Assembly: GCF_000682695.1 (NCBI RefSeq)
Contig: NZ_AWFG01000001.1
Coordinates: forward strand, 124,001-188,000
Length of the DNA stretch: 64,000 nucleotides
Source: Hyphomonas chukchiensis
GTDB lineage: Bacteria > Pseudomonadota > Alphaproteobacteria > Caulobacterales > Hyphomonadaceae
Direction of reading: 5' to 3'
Below the pieces are notes generated by a model. It was not told the DNA's origin. It was given only the letters and a program-made list of their open reading frames with translations, and did no database searches. Shown one piece after another: positions 1-8,601 of the stretch. The translations under genes and the position numbers were made by a program. Every line of letters starts with the position of its first letter. Position 1 is the first letter of the stretch.

Positions 1-543
1 CATCAGGCGCACGAGCGGCGTGGCAATCAGGAAGATGGCCAGCGTCAGCAACAGGTTCAGCCCGATGGCGGACAGCACGACGGCTTTCTCGGTCCATACG
101 GTGGCCTGGGACATGTAAAACATGGCCGTCGCGATGGAGCCCGGCCCGGCAATCATCGGGATGCCGATGGGGAACACGGAAATATCGTCCGGTTCCGTAT
201 TGGCGTCGTGGCCTTCCAGCAATTCCTCTGCGCGGTGTTCACGGCGTTCGGTGCGCTTTTCGAACACCATGTCGAGGGCGATCAGGAAGAGGAGCGCGCC
301 CCCGGCCGCCCGGAACGCGTCGATGGAGATGTGCATGGCGCCAAGCAGCCAGGCCCCACCGAACGCAAACAGGAACATGATGATCGACGCGACGAAGGTC
401 GACTTGAACGCCATGCGCCGCCGATAGGCCGCATCGCCCTGCGCCGTCAGCGTCGCGAACACGGGCGCCACGCCGGGCGCATCGATCAGCACGAAGAAAG
501 TGACGAAAGTGGCGGTAAATAGGGAGATCAGTTCTGCGCTCAT
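1..543 (-). CDS. MarC family integral membrane protein (3' end outside window)
   Basis: The first 181 residues are visible; the gene runs off the left edge. The N-terminus reads MSAELISLFTATFVTFFVLI followed by DAPGVAPVF, which matches the conserved MarC/UPF0056 start (family usually about 200 residues with six membrane segments). Hydrophobic stretches near residues 5-30, 43-60, 68-88, 115-135 and 145-170 fit an inner-membrane protein. A charged loop rich in Glu and Arg lies near residues 93-112. MarC proteins have no firmly established function; the old link to multiple antibiotic resistance is not supported. The gene lies 11 nt downstream of the flbT-coupled gene on the same strand, so it may be co-transcribed with it. 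Confidence 0.85.
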   Translation of the reverse strand, partial: MSAELISLFTATFVTFFVLIDAPGVAPVFATLTAQGDAAYRRRMAFKSTFVASIIMFLFAFGGAWLLGAMHISIDAFRAAGGALLFLIALDMVFEKRTERREHRAEELLEGHDANTEPDDISVFPIGIPMIAGPGSIATAMFYMSQATVWTEKAVVLSAIGLNLLLTLAIFLIATPLVRLM

Positions 544-554
544 GCGCGAGGCCC

Positions 555-866
555 CTAATCCCTATGGCCTGCGGCGTCGAGTATTTCCTGCACCAGGGGC
601 GCGACTTTCAGCACACCGGAATGGGCCGAAAACTGGGAGAGATCAGCGGCGCCCGAAGCCAGCGCCACCATCATGCGGTGTCCGCGCAGGCGCTGCAGCA
701 GGCCTTCCTCGCCGCGATGCCCGCTGGCGGTGGCTGTGCGGCCCTCACCAAGGTCGACAACAAGGCCTTCGCCCTTCCCGGCTTCCAGGCGCGCAATCGC
801 CTCGTCGAGGCCAAGGCGGGCGTCTGGGGAGCGTGCGCGCGCTGTCATGAGGCTACCGTCCGGCAT
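555..866 (-). CDS. Unknown 103-aa protein translationally coupled to flbT
   Basis: I do not recognise the family. The start ATG (864-866) overlaps the flbT stop codon in a TGATG arrangement, which implies translational coupling. An internal ATG (MTARAR) seven codons in is an alternative start. The protein is soluble-looking, Arg- and Gly-rich, with a predicted amphipathic helix near residues 18-32 (LGLDEAIARLEAGKG) and no signal peptide. It is not FlaF, the usual FlbT partner in Caulobacter, whose N-terminus differs. The context suggests a role tied to flagellar assembly or its control, but that is inference from position only. Confidence 0.7.
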   Translation of the reverse strand: MPDGSLMTARARSPDARLGLDEAIARLEAGKGEGLVVDLGEGRTATASGHRGEEGLLQRLRGHRMMVALASGAADLSQFSAHSGVLKVAPLVQEILDAAGHRD

Positions 867-1252
867 CAGGCGGCCTCTGCCGTCTCGCGCGCCATGAGTT
901 TGCGGCAGCGGCTGAGGGCCCGGTAGAGGTCGGCGGCGGTCACATCGGCCGAAATTTCGAGCACGTCGGCCCGGTCTTCATCCTGCGCGGCATTGGCCAG
1001 CAAGGAGGCAATGGATTCAGCAGCCTGCGTATAGGCCGGCCCATCGACCTCGCCCAGCAGGTACATCTGCATCACGGCAAAATAGGCGCGGCGCACAGGC
1101 GTGGTTGCCTGCGCGGGGTGAAGAATATCCTTCTCACGCAGGACACGGGCCTGATTTTCCAGCAGCAGCACGCCGCGACGGTCGCCATTGCGCACGACGG
1201 CGCCATTGACGACGAACGTCTCGCCGGGCTTCAGGGAAAGCTTCAAGGGCAT
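866..1252 (-). CDS. flbT: Flagellar biosynthesis repressor FlbT
   Basis: A 128-residue protein whose N-terminus (MPLKLSLKPGETFVVNGAVV) and following NGDRRGVLLLENQARVLREK segment are typical of FlbT, a small alphaproteobacterial protein of about 130-145 residues. In Caulobacter FlbT binds the 5' untranslated region of flagellin mRNA and promotes its decay until the hook is complete; the same role is assumed here. The C-terminal ALSRCRKLMARE helix is also conserved in the family. It is followed by a coupled gene of unknown function, not by flaF. TTAAC/TTAAT half-sites resembling CtrA boxes lie 50-75 bp upstream (1303-1307 and 1324-1328), but no full CtrA site is visible. Confidence 0.92.
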   Translation of the reverse strand: MPLKLSLKPGETFVVNGAVVRNGDRRGVLLLENQARVLREKDILHPAQATTPVRRAYFAVMQMYLLGEVDGPAYTQAAESIASLLANAAQDEDRADVLEISADVTAADLYRALSRCRKLMARETAEAA

Positions 1253-1674
1253 CGTAAGGAAATCCGATTCGACCTGATTTCCTTGAATTTTGCAGAAAGG
1301 CGTTAACGCTTGATTGCCACGCGTTAATCACGTCGCTGCGGGCCGGAACGCGGAAGCGGGATAATAGTGCCATGCGCCCGTTATCATCGGGCAGTTTGGA
1401 TCATACGGCCTGCACCTGTCCTGAAACGCCCTTCCTGCATGGGAATGGCAGACCATGAACAGGCGCGACACTTAGCTGAAGCTGGTGCTCCGCGGCGGCG
1501 CGCATGGCATATTTCCTATACCACACCTGCCACATGCAGCGAAGATGTTTCCGCAAGGGAATGGCCGGATTACCACTTTTTCACGGAATGTCAGGCTTCC
1601 CGCCACGTCAAAGCTTGCTCCGCCCGGCGCGGCGCCTATTGTGAGCCCAATGAGTTACAAGAGGATAGAGCCCC
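1253..1674. other. 422-bp intergenic region between flbT and the MoxR gene
   Basis: No convincing gene on either strand. It must hold divergent promoters for flbT (minus) and the ATPase (plus). Visible elements are two inverted TTAA-containing half-sites (GCGTTAACG at 1300-1308 and GCGTTAAT at 1321-1328) and a small hairpin GCCCG-TTATCAT-CGGGC (1376-1392). The ATPase has a ribosome binding site, AGAGGAT, about nine bases before its ATG. The remainder looks non-coding. Confidence 0.5.
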
Positions 1675-2550
1675 ATGCGTTTTGAAGGCACCAAGGACTA
1701 TGTCGCCACCGAAGACCTGAAAGTGGCCGTCAATGCTGCCATTGCGCTGGAGCGGCCGCTTCTGATCAAGGGCGAACCGGGCACCGGCAAGACCGTGCTG
1801 GCCATTGAAGTGGCCAAGTCGCTCGGCTGCGAGCTGATCGAATGGCACATCAAGTCGACCACAAAGGCCAACCAGGGCCTCTACGAATATGACGCTGTTT
1901 CGCGCCTGCGCGATGGCCAGATGGGCGAAGAGCGCGCCAAGGACGTCAAGAACTATATCAAGAAGGGCAAGCTCTGGGAGGCATTCACGTCCAAGAAGCG
2001 CCCCGTCCTGCTGATCGACGAGATCGACAAGGCCGACATCGAATTCCCGAACGACCTTCTGCAGGAACTCGATCGCATGGAATTCTTCGTCTACGAGACG
2101 AACGAGGTCGTGAAGGCGAAAGTGCGCCCGATCGTGATCATCACGTCGAACAATGAGAAAGAACTGCCGGACGCCTTCCTGCGCCGCTGCTTCTTCCACT
2201 TCATCAAGTTCCCCGACGAAGAAACGATGCGCGAAATCATCGACGTGCACTTCCCGGACATCAAGAAGAAGCTGGTCGGCGATGCGCTCACCACGTTCTA
2301 CGCCATGCGCGAACTGCCGGGCGTGAAGAAGAAGCCATCGACCAGCGAACTGCTCGACTGGCTGAAACTCTTGATGAACGAGGATGTCGACCTCGAAACG
2401 CTGCGCGAGCAGAACCCGGACAAGCTGACCCCGCCGCTGCACGGTGCGCTGCTGAAGAACGAGCAGGACGTCGCCCTCTTCGAACGCCTCGCCTTCCTCT
2501 CGCGCCGTCAGGACGGCCCCGGTGGCGGTCGACGCGGCCCGGCGGGCTGA
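1675..2550 (+). CDS. MoxR-type AAA+ ATPase
   Basis: A 291-residue MoxR-family AAA+ ATPase. Walker A is GEPGTGKT (residues 33-40), Walker B is VLLIDEID (111-118), sensor 1 lies in IITSNN (155-160), and an arginine-finger region FLRRC follows at 168-172. MoxR ATPases act as chaperones that insert cofactors or assemble complexes, always with a von Willebrand A partner. The matching CoxE-like VWA gene is at 5293-6474, separated by three minus-strand genes, which is unusual because the two are normally adjacent. The C-terminus ends in a Gly/Arg-rich tail. A bidirectional-looking terminator follows at 2567-2610. Confidence 0.93.
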   Translation: MRFEGTKDYVATEDLKVAVNAAIALERPLLIKGEPGTGKTVLAIEVAKSLGCELIEWHIKSTTKANQGLYEYDAVSRLRDGQMGEERAKDVKNYIKKGKLWEAFTSKKRPVLLIDEIDKADIEFPNDLLQELDRMEFFVYETNEVVKAKVRPIVIITSNNEKELPDAFLRRCFFHFIKFPDEETMREIIDVHFPDIKKKLVGDALTTFYAMRELPGVKKKPSTSELLDWLKLLMNEDVDLETLREQNPDKLTPPLHGALLKNEQDVALFERLAFLSRRQDGPGGGRRGPAG

Positions 2551-2566
2551 GCCCGGATTGGGCCAC

Positions 2567-2610
2567 AAAAGAAAAAGGGCGGGTCCTGATCGGATCCGCC
2601 CTTTTTCTTT
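2567..2610. terminator. Bidirectional Rho-independent terminator
   Basis: An inverted repeat pairs AAAGAAAAAGGGCGG (about 2568-2582) with CCGCCCTTTTTCTTT (about 2596-2610). A-rich and T-rich flanks on the two sides allow termination from both strands. It sits between the convergent MoxR gene and the DUF2270 gene. Confidence 0.85.
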
Positions 2611-2634
2611 GTCATATGCACCCCACAGGAATGC

Positions 2635-3408
2635 CTAACGCCCGAGAATATCCATACTCGTATGCGCTTCTTCGCGGTCGAGCGTGTTGGCGTTTGTATT
2701 GACGTCCTGACGGCTTTTCAGGAAGTCGGCCATCTTGGACTTGTCATAGCGCTCGTCGAGCCAGGTCTTCACGGCAATGCCGATCCAGATCGCATGGAAA
2801 GTCAGCCCGCCGGCAATCGCCACGAGGCCCGGGATGGGCCCGATATGCGCGCGGCGGATGAATTGCGACCATGTCTCCACATCCGTCGGATGGATGGCGA
2901 TCTTGGCGAAATAGGCCGCGCCGAGAATGGCGAACAGCCAGCCGTAATTGCGGCGCAGGCGACGGCCAATCGCGCGGATCATCGATATCCGGTATTGCGG
3001 CTTTTCGTAATCGTCTGACAGGGCCGTGCCCCGGTCGAGCGGGATACGGGCGCCCTCCCCGCGCAGCATCGGCACATAGAAGGCGATCTCCAGCACCCGG
3101 GCCCGGAAGCGCCAGACATAGAAGAAACGATAGCGCCGCGATTCCAGCGTCAGGAACACAATGCAGAGCGCGCCAACCAGAACGATGGGAAAGGGCGAGG
3201 CCTGCGCGCTGGCAAACGAGACAGACAGGCCAATGCCGGTCGAGATGACCGCCCAGTTCGTCGTCTGGTCAAGGCGCTGGCGCCACACAGTGGAGCGGTA
3301 CACTTCGGCGCGATAGAGGTGCGCAATCGCGCCCACTTCCTTGCTGCCACAAATCGCTTCCGGCGGGTCGCCGTCCGGATCGGCCATGTCATTGTCGAAT
3401 TCGGTCAT
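2635..3408 (-). CDS. DUF2270 membrane protein
   Basis: A 257-residue protein carrying the conserved DUF2270 segment HLYRAEVYRSTVWRQRLDQT (about residues 31-50) followed by TTNWAVIS. Two membrane helices lie at about 52-90, with two more at roughly 160-180 and 190-215. The family has no assigned function. It is the last gene of a three-gene minus-strand run (secreted protein, MscS channel, DUF2270) that interrupts the MoxR/VWA pair. The gap to the upstream MscS gene is 60 bp, so co-transcription is likely. Confidence 0.85.
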   Translation of the reverse strand: MTEFDNDMADPDGDPPEAICGSKEVGAIAHLYRAEVYRSTVWRQRLDQTTNWAVISTGIGLSVSFASAQASPFPIVLVGALCIVFLTLESRRYRFFYVWRFRARVLEIAFYVPMLRGEGARIPLDRGTALSDDYEKPQYRISMIRAIGRRLRRNYGWLFAILGAAYFAKIAIHPTDVETWSQFIRRAHIGPIPGLVAIAGGLTFHAIWIGIAVKTWLDERYDKSKMADFLKSRQDVNTNANTLDREEAHTSMDILGR

Positions 3409-3468
3409 CGGTGCCCTTTATGGACTTGTTCAATGGCGACGCAAGGCCTTGCCGGTGAGGCCACTAGG

Positions 3469-4401
3469 TTAGCCGCCCTTCGTGTCGCCGGACTCAGGCG
3501 AATCTGTGTCCGACATGCCGGAATCTTGCAGGCGCAGCGGCATCGCTTCCGGGCGGAATGACAGGGTCGATTGCGGGAACGGGATGGTGATGCCCGCATC
3601 GTCCAGTGCCTGCTTCACGGCGAAGGCGACTTCATCATAGGAGCCGCGCTGGTCGGCCGGTTGGCTCTTCGTCCACCAGAGCAGGCGGAAATCGATGGAG
3701 GAGCCGCCAAACGACACGCACTGCACCTCCGCGTCGCGCTCGCTGCTGACGCTTTCGCAAGCCTCCAGCGCGCCCTTCAAGGCATCACGGGCCTCGGGCA
3801 TGTTCGTGTCATAATCGACACCCACAACAAGCTCCTGCCGCTTCAGGGCGTGATCGGTCTCGATGGTCACCGGATTCTTGAACAGGAAGGAATTGGGCAC
3901 GATCACCAGTTCCCCGTCCGTCTCGCGCACATGCGTCTCACGGATAAGGATATTCTCGACCCGGCCATAGACATCCTCGCATTCGATCATATCGCCGATC
4001 CGCATCTTCTCGCGGCTGAGAATGATGACGCCGGCGAGGAAATTCTCGAACACATCCTTGAAGGCAAAACCGATGGCAACCGAGGTGAGGCCCAGTCCGG
4101 CAATGATATCAGCCGGCGAGATGGAGGGCAGCAAAACGGTCAGCGCAATCGCTACGCCGACAATCCAGGCCGCAATCCCGATCAGGTTCTGTGCCAGTGT
4201 CCGCAGGGCATCCCGCACATTTGCCTTCTTCATCGCCGCAGACACAATGGCCCGTATAATGTGCGCCACCAGCATGATGGCGACCAGCACAACGATAGCG
4301 AGCACGAGGTTGGGGAGGCTCTTGAAAAATCCGGTCGCCATGCCGTCAAGAGACTCGCGAAGGTCGGTCAGGGGGGTAAGTTCCATGCGCGCTCTACGCA
4401 T
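3469..4401 (-). CDS. Small-conductance mechanosensitive channel (MscS family)
   Basis: A 310-residue MscS-type channel: an N-terminal membrane helix at about 30-50, two further helices at 75-125, then the beta domain. The pore-lining and following sequence GLGLTSVAIGFAFKDVFENF and the motif VPNSFLFKNPVT are characteristic. The protein probably opens under hypo-osmotic shock to release solutes. An alternative start (MELTP, ATG at 4384-4386) is five codons in. The C-terminus is extended by about 30 polar residues after the usual fold. It lies between a secreted unknown protein and DUF2270 on the same strand. Confidence 0.93.
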   Translation of the reverse strand: MRRARMELTPLTDLRESLDGMATGFFKSLPNLVLAIVVLVAIMLVAHIIRAIVSAAMKKANVRDALRTLAQNLIGIAAWIVGVAIALTVLLPSISPADIIAGLGLTSVAIGFAFKDVFENFLAGVIILSREKMRIGDMIECEDVYGRVENILIRETHVRETDGELVIVPNSFLFKNPVTIETDHALKRQELVVGVDYDTNMPEARDALKGALEACESVSSERDAEVQCVSFGGSSIDFRLLWWTKSQPADQRGSYDEVAFAVKQALDDAGITIPFPQSTLSFRPEAMPLRLQDSGMSDTDSPESGDTKGG

Positions 4402-4421
4402 GAGTCTCAGAATTGTTCAGT

Positions 4422-5168
4422 CTACCGCGCGCAATAGCCTAATGAGACCACGGGCGCGTAGCCTTCCAGCGCCCCGCGCACATGGCGCGTATCATCCGCT
4501 GACGCCTCATTCCTTATACGAGCCGCCAGCGCGCCAGCATGGCCCGTGATCCGCGTACGCCAGAGGGCATAGCGCAAACTGTCCGGAGCTGCCGTCATCG
4601 CCACGGCCCGGTCAAATCCATTCAGGTCGCAGGCCTGCATCGATAGCTCCGCCAGCGCATGTCCGAAGTCGTATTTCTCGAAATCATCGCCCATGCCGCC
4701 GCGCGTATGCTTTGTCTGGGCCAGATCAAACATGGCCTGCGTCAGGCGGCGCTTGGTGGCGGCATCCGGCGCGAGGCGAACGCCAGCGGCCATGATTTCC
4801 GGGCGCCCCGTATTGAATGGCACGGCCCCGGCCCGGGCGCGCTGCTCAAATCCCTCCCAGCCGCTCTCGGCTACTACGGCGCGCGCCTGATCGGCCGTAT
4901 AATCAATCGCCGGGCTGCGATGGATGGCGGACGCGCCCAGGCGGGCCTGCCATTGCTGCAGCAAGGCGGGACTACCCGCTTGCCTGACGGTTTCGAGGAA
5001 AAAGGGCTGGATCCGCGCCTTTTTCTCGGCCGGCAGGGGCGCAGCCGCCTCCCAGATCGCCTCGAACATGCAGGATGGCTCGTTCGCCCCGGCGCAGACG
5101 GGCGTATCCGCACGCGCCGTAAGGCCCAGCGAAAAACCGGCACACAGGATCAGGAAAGCCCTCAGCAT
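4422..5168 (-). CDS. Secreted protein of unknown function
   Basis: A 248-residue protein with a clear signal peptide (MLRAFLILCAGFSLGLTARA, cleavage after residue 20). The mature part is Ala-rich and mostly helical, with six cysteines that could form disulfides in the periplasm (two in the CAGANEPSC segment). Repeated helices such as DLAQTKHTRGG and DFGHALAELSMQACDL suggest a TPR- or alpha-solenoid-like fold, but I cannot assign a family. It lies 20 bp upstream of the MscS gene and heads the minus-strand run. Confidence 0.75.
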   Translation of the reverse strand: MLRAFLILCAGFSLGLTARADTPVCAGANEPSCMFEAIWEAAAPLPAEKKARIQPFFLETVRQAGSPALLQQWQARLGASAIHRSPAIDYTADQARAVVAESGWEGFEQRARAGAVPFNTGRPEIMAAGVRLAPDAATKRRLTQAMFDLAQTKHTRGGMGDDFEKYDFGHALAELSMQACDLNGFDRAVAMTAAPDSLRYALWRTRITGHAGALAARIRNEASADDTRHVRGALEGYAPVVSLGYCAR

Positions 5169-5292
5169 GGGCCGTCTTCTAGGCCATTTGGGGTGAACCG
5201 GACATGAGCAGGCGCCCTTTTCGCTGCGTCAGCTTGGACATGGGCCCCAAGGCGGGTTATCTTTTCGCCAAGACGACAGGAAAGATGCCCAT

Positions 5293-6474
5293 ATGTTCCT
5301 CAACTTCTTCAATGAATTGCGCGAAGCCAAGGTCCCGGTGACGCTGAAGGAATACCTGATGCTCATGGAAGCCATGGACAAGCAGGTCATCGATTCGAAT
5401 GTCGAGGATTTCTATTACCTGTCCCGCGCTGCCCTGGTGAAGGACGAGCGCAATATCGACAAGTTCGACAAGGTGTTCGGCCATGTCTTCAAGGGCCTCG
5501 ACAGCATGGCCGATGCCGTCGATGTGACCGACATTCCCGAGGAATGGCTCCGCAAGATGTCCGAAAAATTCCTCTCGAAGGAAGAAATGGACGAGATCGA
5601 AGCCATGGGCGGCTTCGAAAAGCTGATGGAAACGCTGCAGAAGCGCCTCGAGGAGCAGAAAAAGCGCCACGAGGGCGGCAACAAGTGGATCGGCACGGGC
5701 GGCACCTCGCCCTTCGGCGCCAATGGCTACAACCCGGAAGGCGTGCGCATCGGGCAGGAGAAATCCCGCCACCGCCGCGCCGTAAAGGTGTGGGACAAGC
5801 GCGAATTCAAGAATTACGACGACAGTGTCGAGCTTGGCACCCGTAACATCAAGGTCGCCATGAAACGCCTGCGCAAATGGGCCCGCAAGGGCGCCCCGGA
5901 CGAACTGGACCTCGACCAGACGATCCGCAACACGGCCCGCAAGGGCTATCTCGACATTGAGATGCGCCCGGAAAAGCGCAATGCGGTTTCCGTCCTGCTT
6001 CTGCTCGATGTCGGCGGTTCGATGGACCCCTATGTGCGGATCATGGAAGAACTGTTCTCGGCGGCCAAGTCGGAGATCAAGAACCTCGAATACTATTACT
6101 TCCACAACTGCCCCTACGAAGGCCTGTGGAAGGACAATCGCCGCCGCATGAACAACCGCATTCCGACCTGGGACGTGCTGAACAAGTTCCCGTCGGACTA
6201 CAAGGTCATCGTCGTCGGCGACGCCACGATGAGCCCCTACGAGATCACCTATGCGGGTGGCTCGGTCGAGCATTGGAACGAGGAAGCCGGCGGCATCTGG
6301 ATCCAGCGCTTCGTGCAGCGCTTCCCGAACATGGTCTGGCTGAACCCGGTCAAGGAGGGCGCGTGGGACTATACCGGCTCCATCAAGCTGATCCGGGAGC
6401 TGATCGGTGAGCACCGCATGTTCGAGCTGACCCTCAGCGGGCTCGACGAAGCGATGAAGGAACTCGGGCGCTAG
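5293..6474 (+). CDS. VWA domain protein, CoxE family (MoxR partner)
   Basis: A 393-residue protein. The C-terminal half is a von Willebrand A domain of the CoxE type with a metal-ion-dependent adhesion site DVGGS (D239, G241, S243) and a second acidic element GDATMS (309-314). The N-terminal 130 residues are helical and charged, with a coiled-coil-like stretch MEKLMETLQKRLEEQKKRH-type at about 107-127. It should cooperate with the MoxR ATPase at 1675-2550. Start chosen at ATG 5293, preceded by GACAGGAAAG. The downstream DUF4336 gene begins 8 bp after its stop, indicating an operon. Confidence 0.92.
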   Translation: MFLNFFNELREAKVPVTLKEYLMLMEAMDKQVIDSNVEDFYYLSRAALVKDERNIDKFDKVFGHVFKGLDSMADAVDVTDIPEEWLRKMSEKFLSKEEMDEIEAMGGFEKLMETLQKRLEEQKKRHEGGNKWIGTGGTSPFGANGYNPEGVRIGQEKSRHRRAVKVWDKREFKNYDDSVELGTRNIKVAMKRLRKWARKGAPDELDLDQTIRNTARKGYLDIEMRPEKRNAVSVLLLLDVGGSMDPYVRIMEELFSAAKSEIKNLEYYYFHNCPYEGLWKDNRRRMNNRIPTWDVLNKFPSDYKVIVVGDATMSPYEITYAGGSVEHWNEEAGGIWIQRFVQRFPNMVWLNPVKEGAWDYTGSIKLIRELIGEHRMFELTLSGLDEAMKELGR

Positions 6475-6482
6475 GGCAGGTC

Positions 6483-7181
6483 ATGCGTCTGGAGCCGGTC
6501 GACGAGGATATCTGGATCGCCGAAGGCCCCCTCGTCGACTTCTACGGTTTTCCCTACCCGACCCGCGCCGTGATCGTGCGTCTGCCCGACAAGACCCTCT
6601 GGGTCTGGTCGCCAATCAAGCTGGACGTTGACCTGAAGCAGGCGGTAGACGCCTTGGGTCCGGTTGGCCATCTTGTCAGCCCCAACAAGATCCATCACCT
6701 TTATCTCACCGAATGGCATGCGGCGTATCCTGAGGCGAAGCTCTGGGGCCCCGCCTCAACCATCGCCAAGCGCGGCGACCTGCCCTTCCAGCAGCCACTG
6801 GAAGATCTCGCGCCGGATGACTGGCAGGGTGCCTTTGTCCAGGCCTGGTTTCGCGGCTCCCCTGTGCTCGACGAGATTGTCTTCGTACACTCGGCATCGG
6901 CCACCGCGATCATGGCCGACCTTTCTGAGCACTTCAGCGAGGACTTCCTGAAGAGAAACTGGAAAGCCTGGCAACGCCCGATCGCGCGGCTTTGGGGTAT
7001 TGTCGAAGGCAAAGGCTATGCGCCGCTGGAATGGCGGCTGAGCTGGTTCAACCGCAAAACTGCCCGCAAGTCTCGCACACGCATTCTGGACGCATCGCCA
7101 GAGCGGGTGATCATGGCCCATGGCGAATGGGTCCGTTCAGGCGGCCGCGCTTATCTCCAACGCGCCCTCGACTGGCTTTGA
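6483..7181 (+). CDS. DUF4336 metallo-hydrolase-like protein
   Basis: A 232-residue cytoplasmic protein resembling the DUF4336 family, a divergent relative of metallo-beta-lactamase-fold proteins. Diagnostic segments are the N-terminal DIWIAEGPLVDFYGFPYPTR, the HLVSPNKIHHLYL segment (about 62-74) and the C-terminal MAHGEWV (near 212). His residues at these places may contribute to a metal site, but the canonical HxHxDH motif is absent, so hydrolase activity is uncertain. It is 8 bp downstream of the VWA gene and 13 bp upstream of the crotonase gene, so all three are probably one transcript. Confidence 0.8.
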   Translation: MRLEPVDEDIWIAEGPLVDFYGFPYPTRAVIVRLPDKTLWVWSPIKLDVDLKQAVDALGPVGHLVSPNKIHHLYLTEWHAAYPEAKLWGPASTIAKRGDLPFQQPLEDLAPDDWQGAFVQAWFRGSPVLDEIVFVHSASATAIMADLSEHFSEDFLKRNWKAWQRPIARLWGIVEGKGYAPLEWRLSWFNRKTARKSRTRILDASPERVIMAHGEWVRSGGRAYLQRALDWL

Positions 7182-7194
7182 AGAAAGATTCCAG

Positions 7195-7974
7195 ATGAAC
7201 ACACATCCTGCAGGCATCCTCACTGAAACGCGGGGCAATCTTTTTATCGTCACCATCAACCGCCCGGCCCGCCGCAATGCCGTGGACCGGGAGGCGGCCG
7301 AAGCGCTGTATCATGCATTCAAATCGTTCGACGCTGATGACGCGCTGTCCGTCGCAATCCTCACGGGCGCCGACGGCAATTTCTGCGCAGGGGCTGACCT
7401 GCAGGCGGTTGCCGCTGGCAAAGGCAATCCCGTGCGGCCAGAGGGAGACATGGGCCCGATGGGGCCGACACGGCTGGAGCTTTCCAAGCCCGTCATTGCT
7501 GCCATTGAGGGCTATGCCGTGGCGGGGGGCATGGAACTCGCGCTCTGGTGCGACCTGCGCGTGGTGTCGGACACCGCGCGCTTTGGCGTCTTCTGCCGCC
7601 GCTTCGGCGTGCCCTTGATTGATGGCGGTACAGTCCGCCTGCCCCGTCTGATCGGCGCTTCGCGGGCGACAGACCTGATCCTCACCGGTCGCGAAGTCGG
7701 CCCCGACGAGGCCATGGCCATCGGCCTTGCAAACTATGCCGCCGCCGCAGGCCAGGCCCTCGACCGCGCCATCCAGCTCGCCAATGATATCGCCGCCTTC
7801 CCGCAAACCTGTATGCGCGCCGACCGACTTTCCGCGATGCGCCAGTGGAGCCTCGACATGGACACGGCGCTCAAGGCGGAAGTCGAAGGCGGCCTGGGCG
7901 TGCTGAAATCCGGCGAAACCCTTCAGGGCGCGACCGCCTTCACCAAGGGCAAGGGCCGTCACGGCGTCTTCTAG
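7195..7974 (+). CDS. Enoyl-CoA hydratase/isomerase (crotonase) family protein
   Basis: A 259-residue crotonase-fold protein. Start chosen at ATG 7195, 13 bp after the DUF4336 stop; a longer frame upstream overlaps that gene and is not needed. Oxyanion-hole elements are FCAGADL (63-69) and VAGGMELALWCDLR (109-122). Glu114 matches the first catalytic Glu of rat hydratase, but the position 20 residues later is Cys134 instead of the second Glu. True hydratase activity is therefore doubtful; a related isomerase, dehalogenase or thioesterase-like reaction on an acyl-CoA is possible. The segment GVPLIDGGTVRLPRL is typical of this subgroup. Confidence 0.9.
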   Translation: MNTHPAGILTETRGNLFIVTINRPARRNAVDREAAEALYHAFKSFDADDALSVAILTGADGNFCAGADLQAVAAGKGNPVRPEGDMGPMGPTRLELSKPVIAAIEGYAVAGGMELALWCDLRVVSDTARFGVFCRRFGVPLIDGGTVRLPRLIGASRATDLILTGREVGPDEAMAIGLANYAAAAGQALDRAIQLANDIAAFPQTCMRADRLSAMRQWSLDMDTALKAEVEGGLGVLKSGETLQGATAFTKGKGRHGVF

Positions 7975-7977
7975 GTT

Positions 7978-8598
7978 TCAGTCCTTGTGCCGGGCGAACC
8001 AGTCGGCACGCGTGACCTCCCAGACCAGCGACGCCCGCGTCGTGCCATCCGTCCGCGTACTCGTCACCTCGCCCTTGCGTTCAAAGCCGAGCCCATCGAG
8101 CAACCGATGCGTGGGCACGTTCTCCGGGCTCGCGGTTTCGCAAATCAGATCAAGGTGCAACGCGCGGAACATCCAGCTGAAGCTCATGCCGGCGCCCGCC
8201 GTTCCCCTGCCCTGATTATGAAGCGATGGATGCAGCGCCCCGCCAAGCTCGCCAGCCGCCCAGTGCGGCCAGACCTGGATGTCGGTGTAACCGACAATGC
8301 CGCCCTCACCATCCTCGCGCACGAAGAGCAGGCCCTCGCCTTCAGCCCGCTGGGCAATATGATCCGTGATGAAGGCCTCAACGCTGGCCTCGGTCAGCGG
8401 CCTGGGCAGCGTGTAGATTGGCGCGTGCACGGCGGGATCCGACAGGAAGGCCAGCAGCGCAGGTGCGTCCGATGCCCCAGCAAGGCGCGAGGCATCCGGC
8501 CCCTCGCCCAGATGCGTCACGCCGCAAACCGCGTCCCGGATCGCATTGATCCGGCTCATCGGCACCTCGATACGGGTAACGGGTATGCTGTCTGCCAT
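7978..8598 (-). CDS. GNAT family N-acetyltransferase
   Basis: A 206-residue RimJ/RimL-type acetyltransferase. The acetyl-CoA binding region is around HPSLHNQGRGTAGAGM (about 122-137) and the C-terminal ENVPTHRLLDGLGFERKG motif is classic for the family. The substrate is unknown. It starts 3 nt downstream of the stop of the secreted protein at 8602-9702, so the two are one operon. It is convergent with the crotonase gene with only 3 bp between stops. Confidence 0.88.
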   Translation of the reverse strand: MADSIPVTRIEVPMSRINAIRDAVCGVTHLGEGPDASRLAGASDAPALLAFLSDPAVHAPIYTLPRPLTEASVEAFITDHIAQRAEGEGLLFVREDGEGGIVGYTDIQVWPHWAAGELGGALHPSLHNQGRGTAGAGMSFSWMFRALHLDLICETASPENVPTHRLLDGLGFERKGEVTSTRTDGTTRASLVWEVTRADWFARHKD

Positions 8599-8601
8599 CG
8601 C

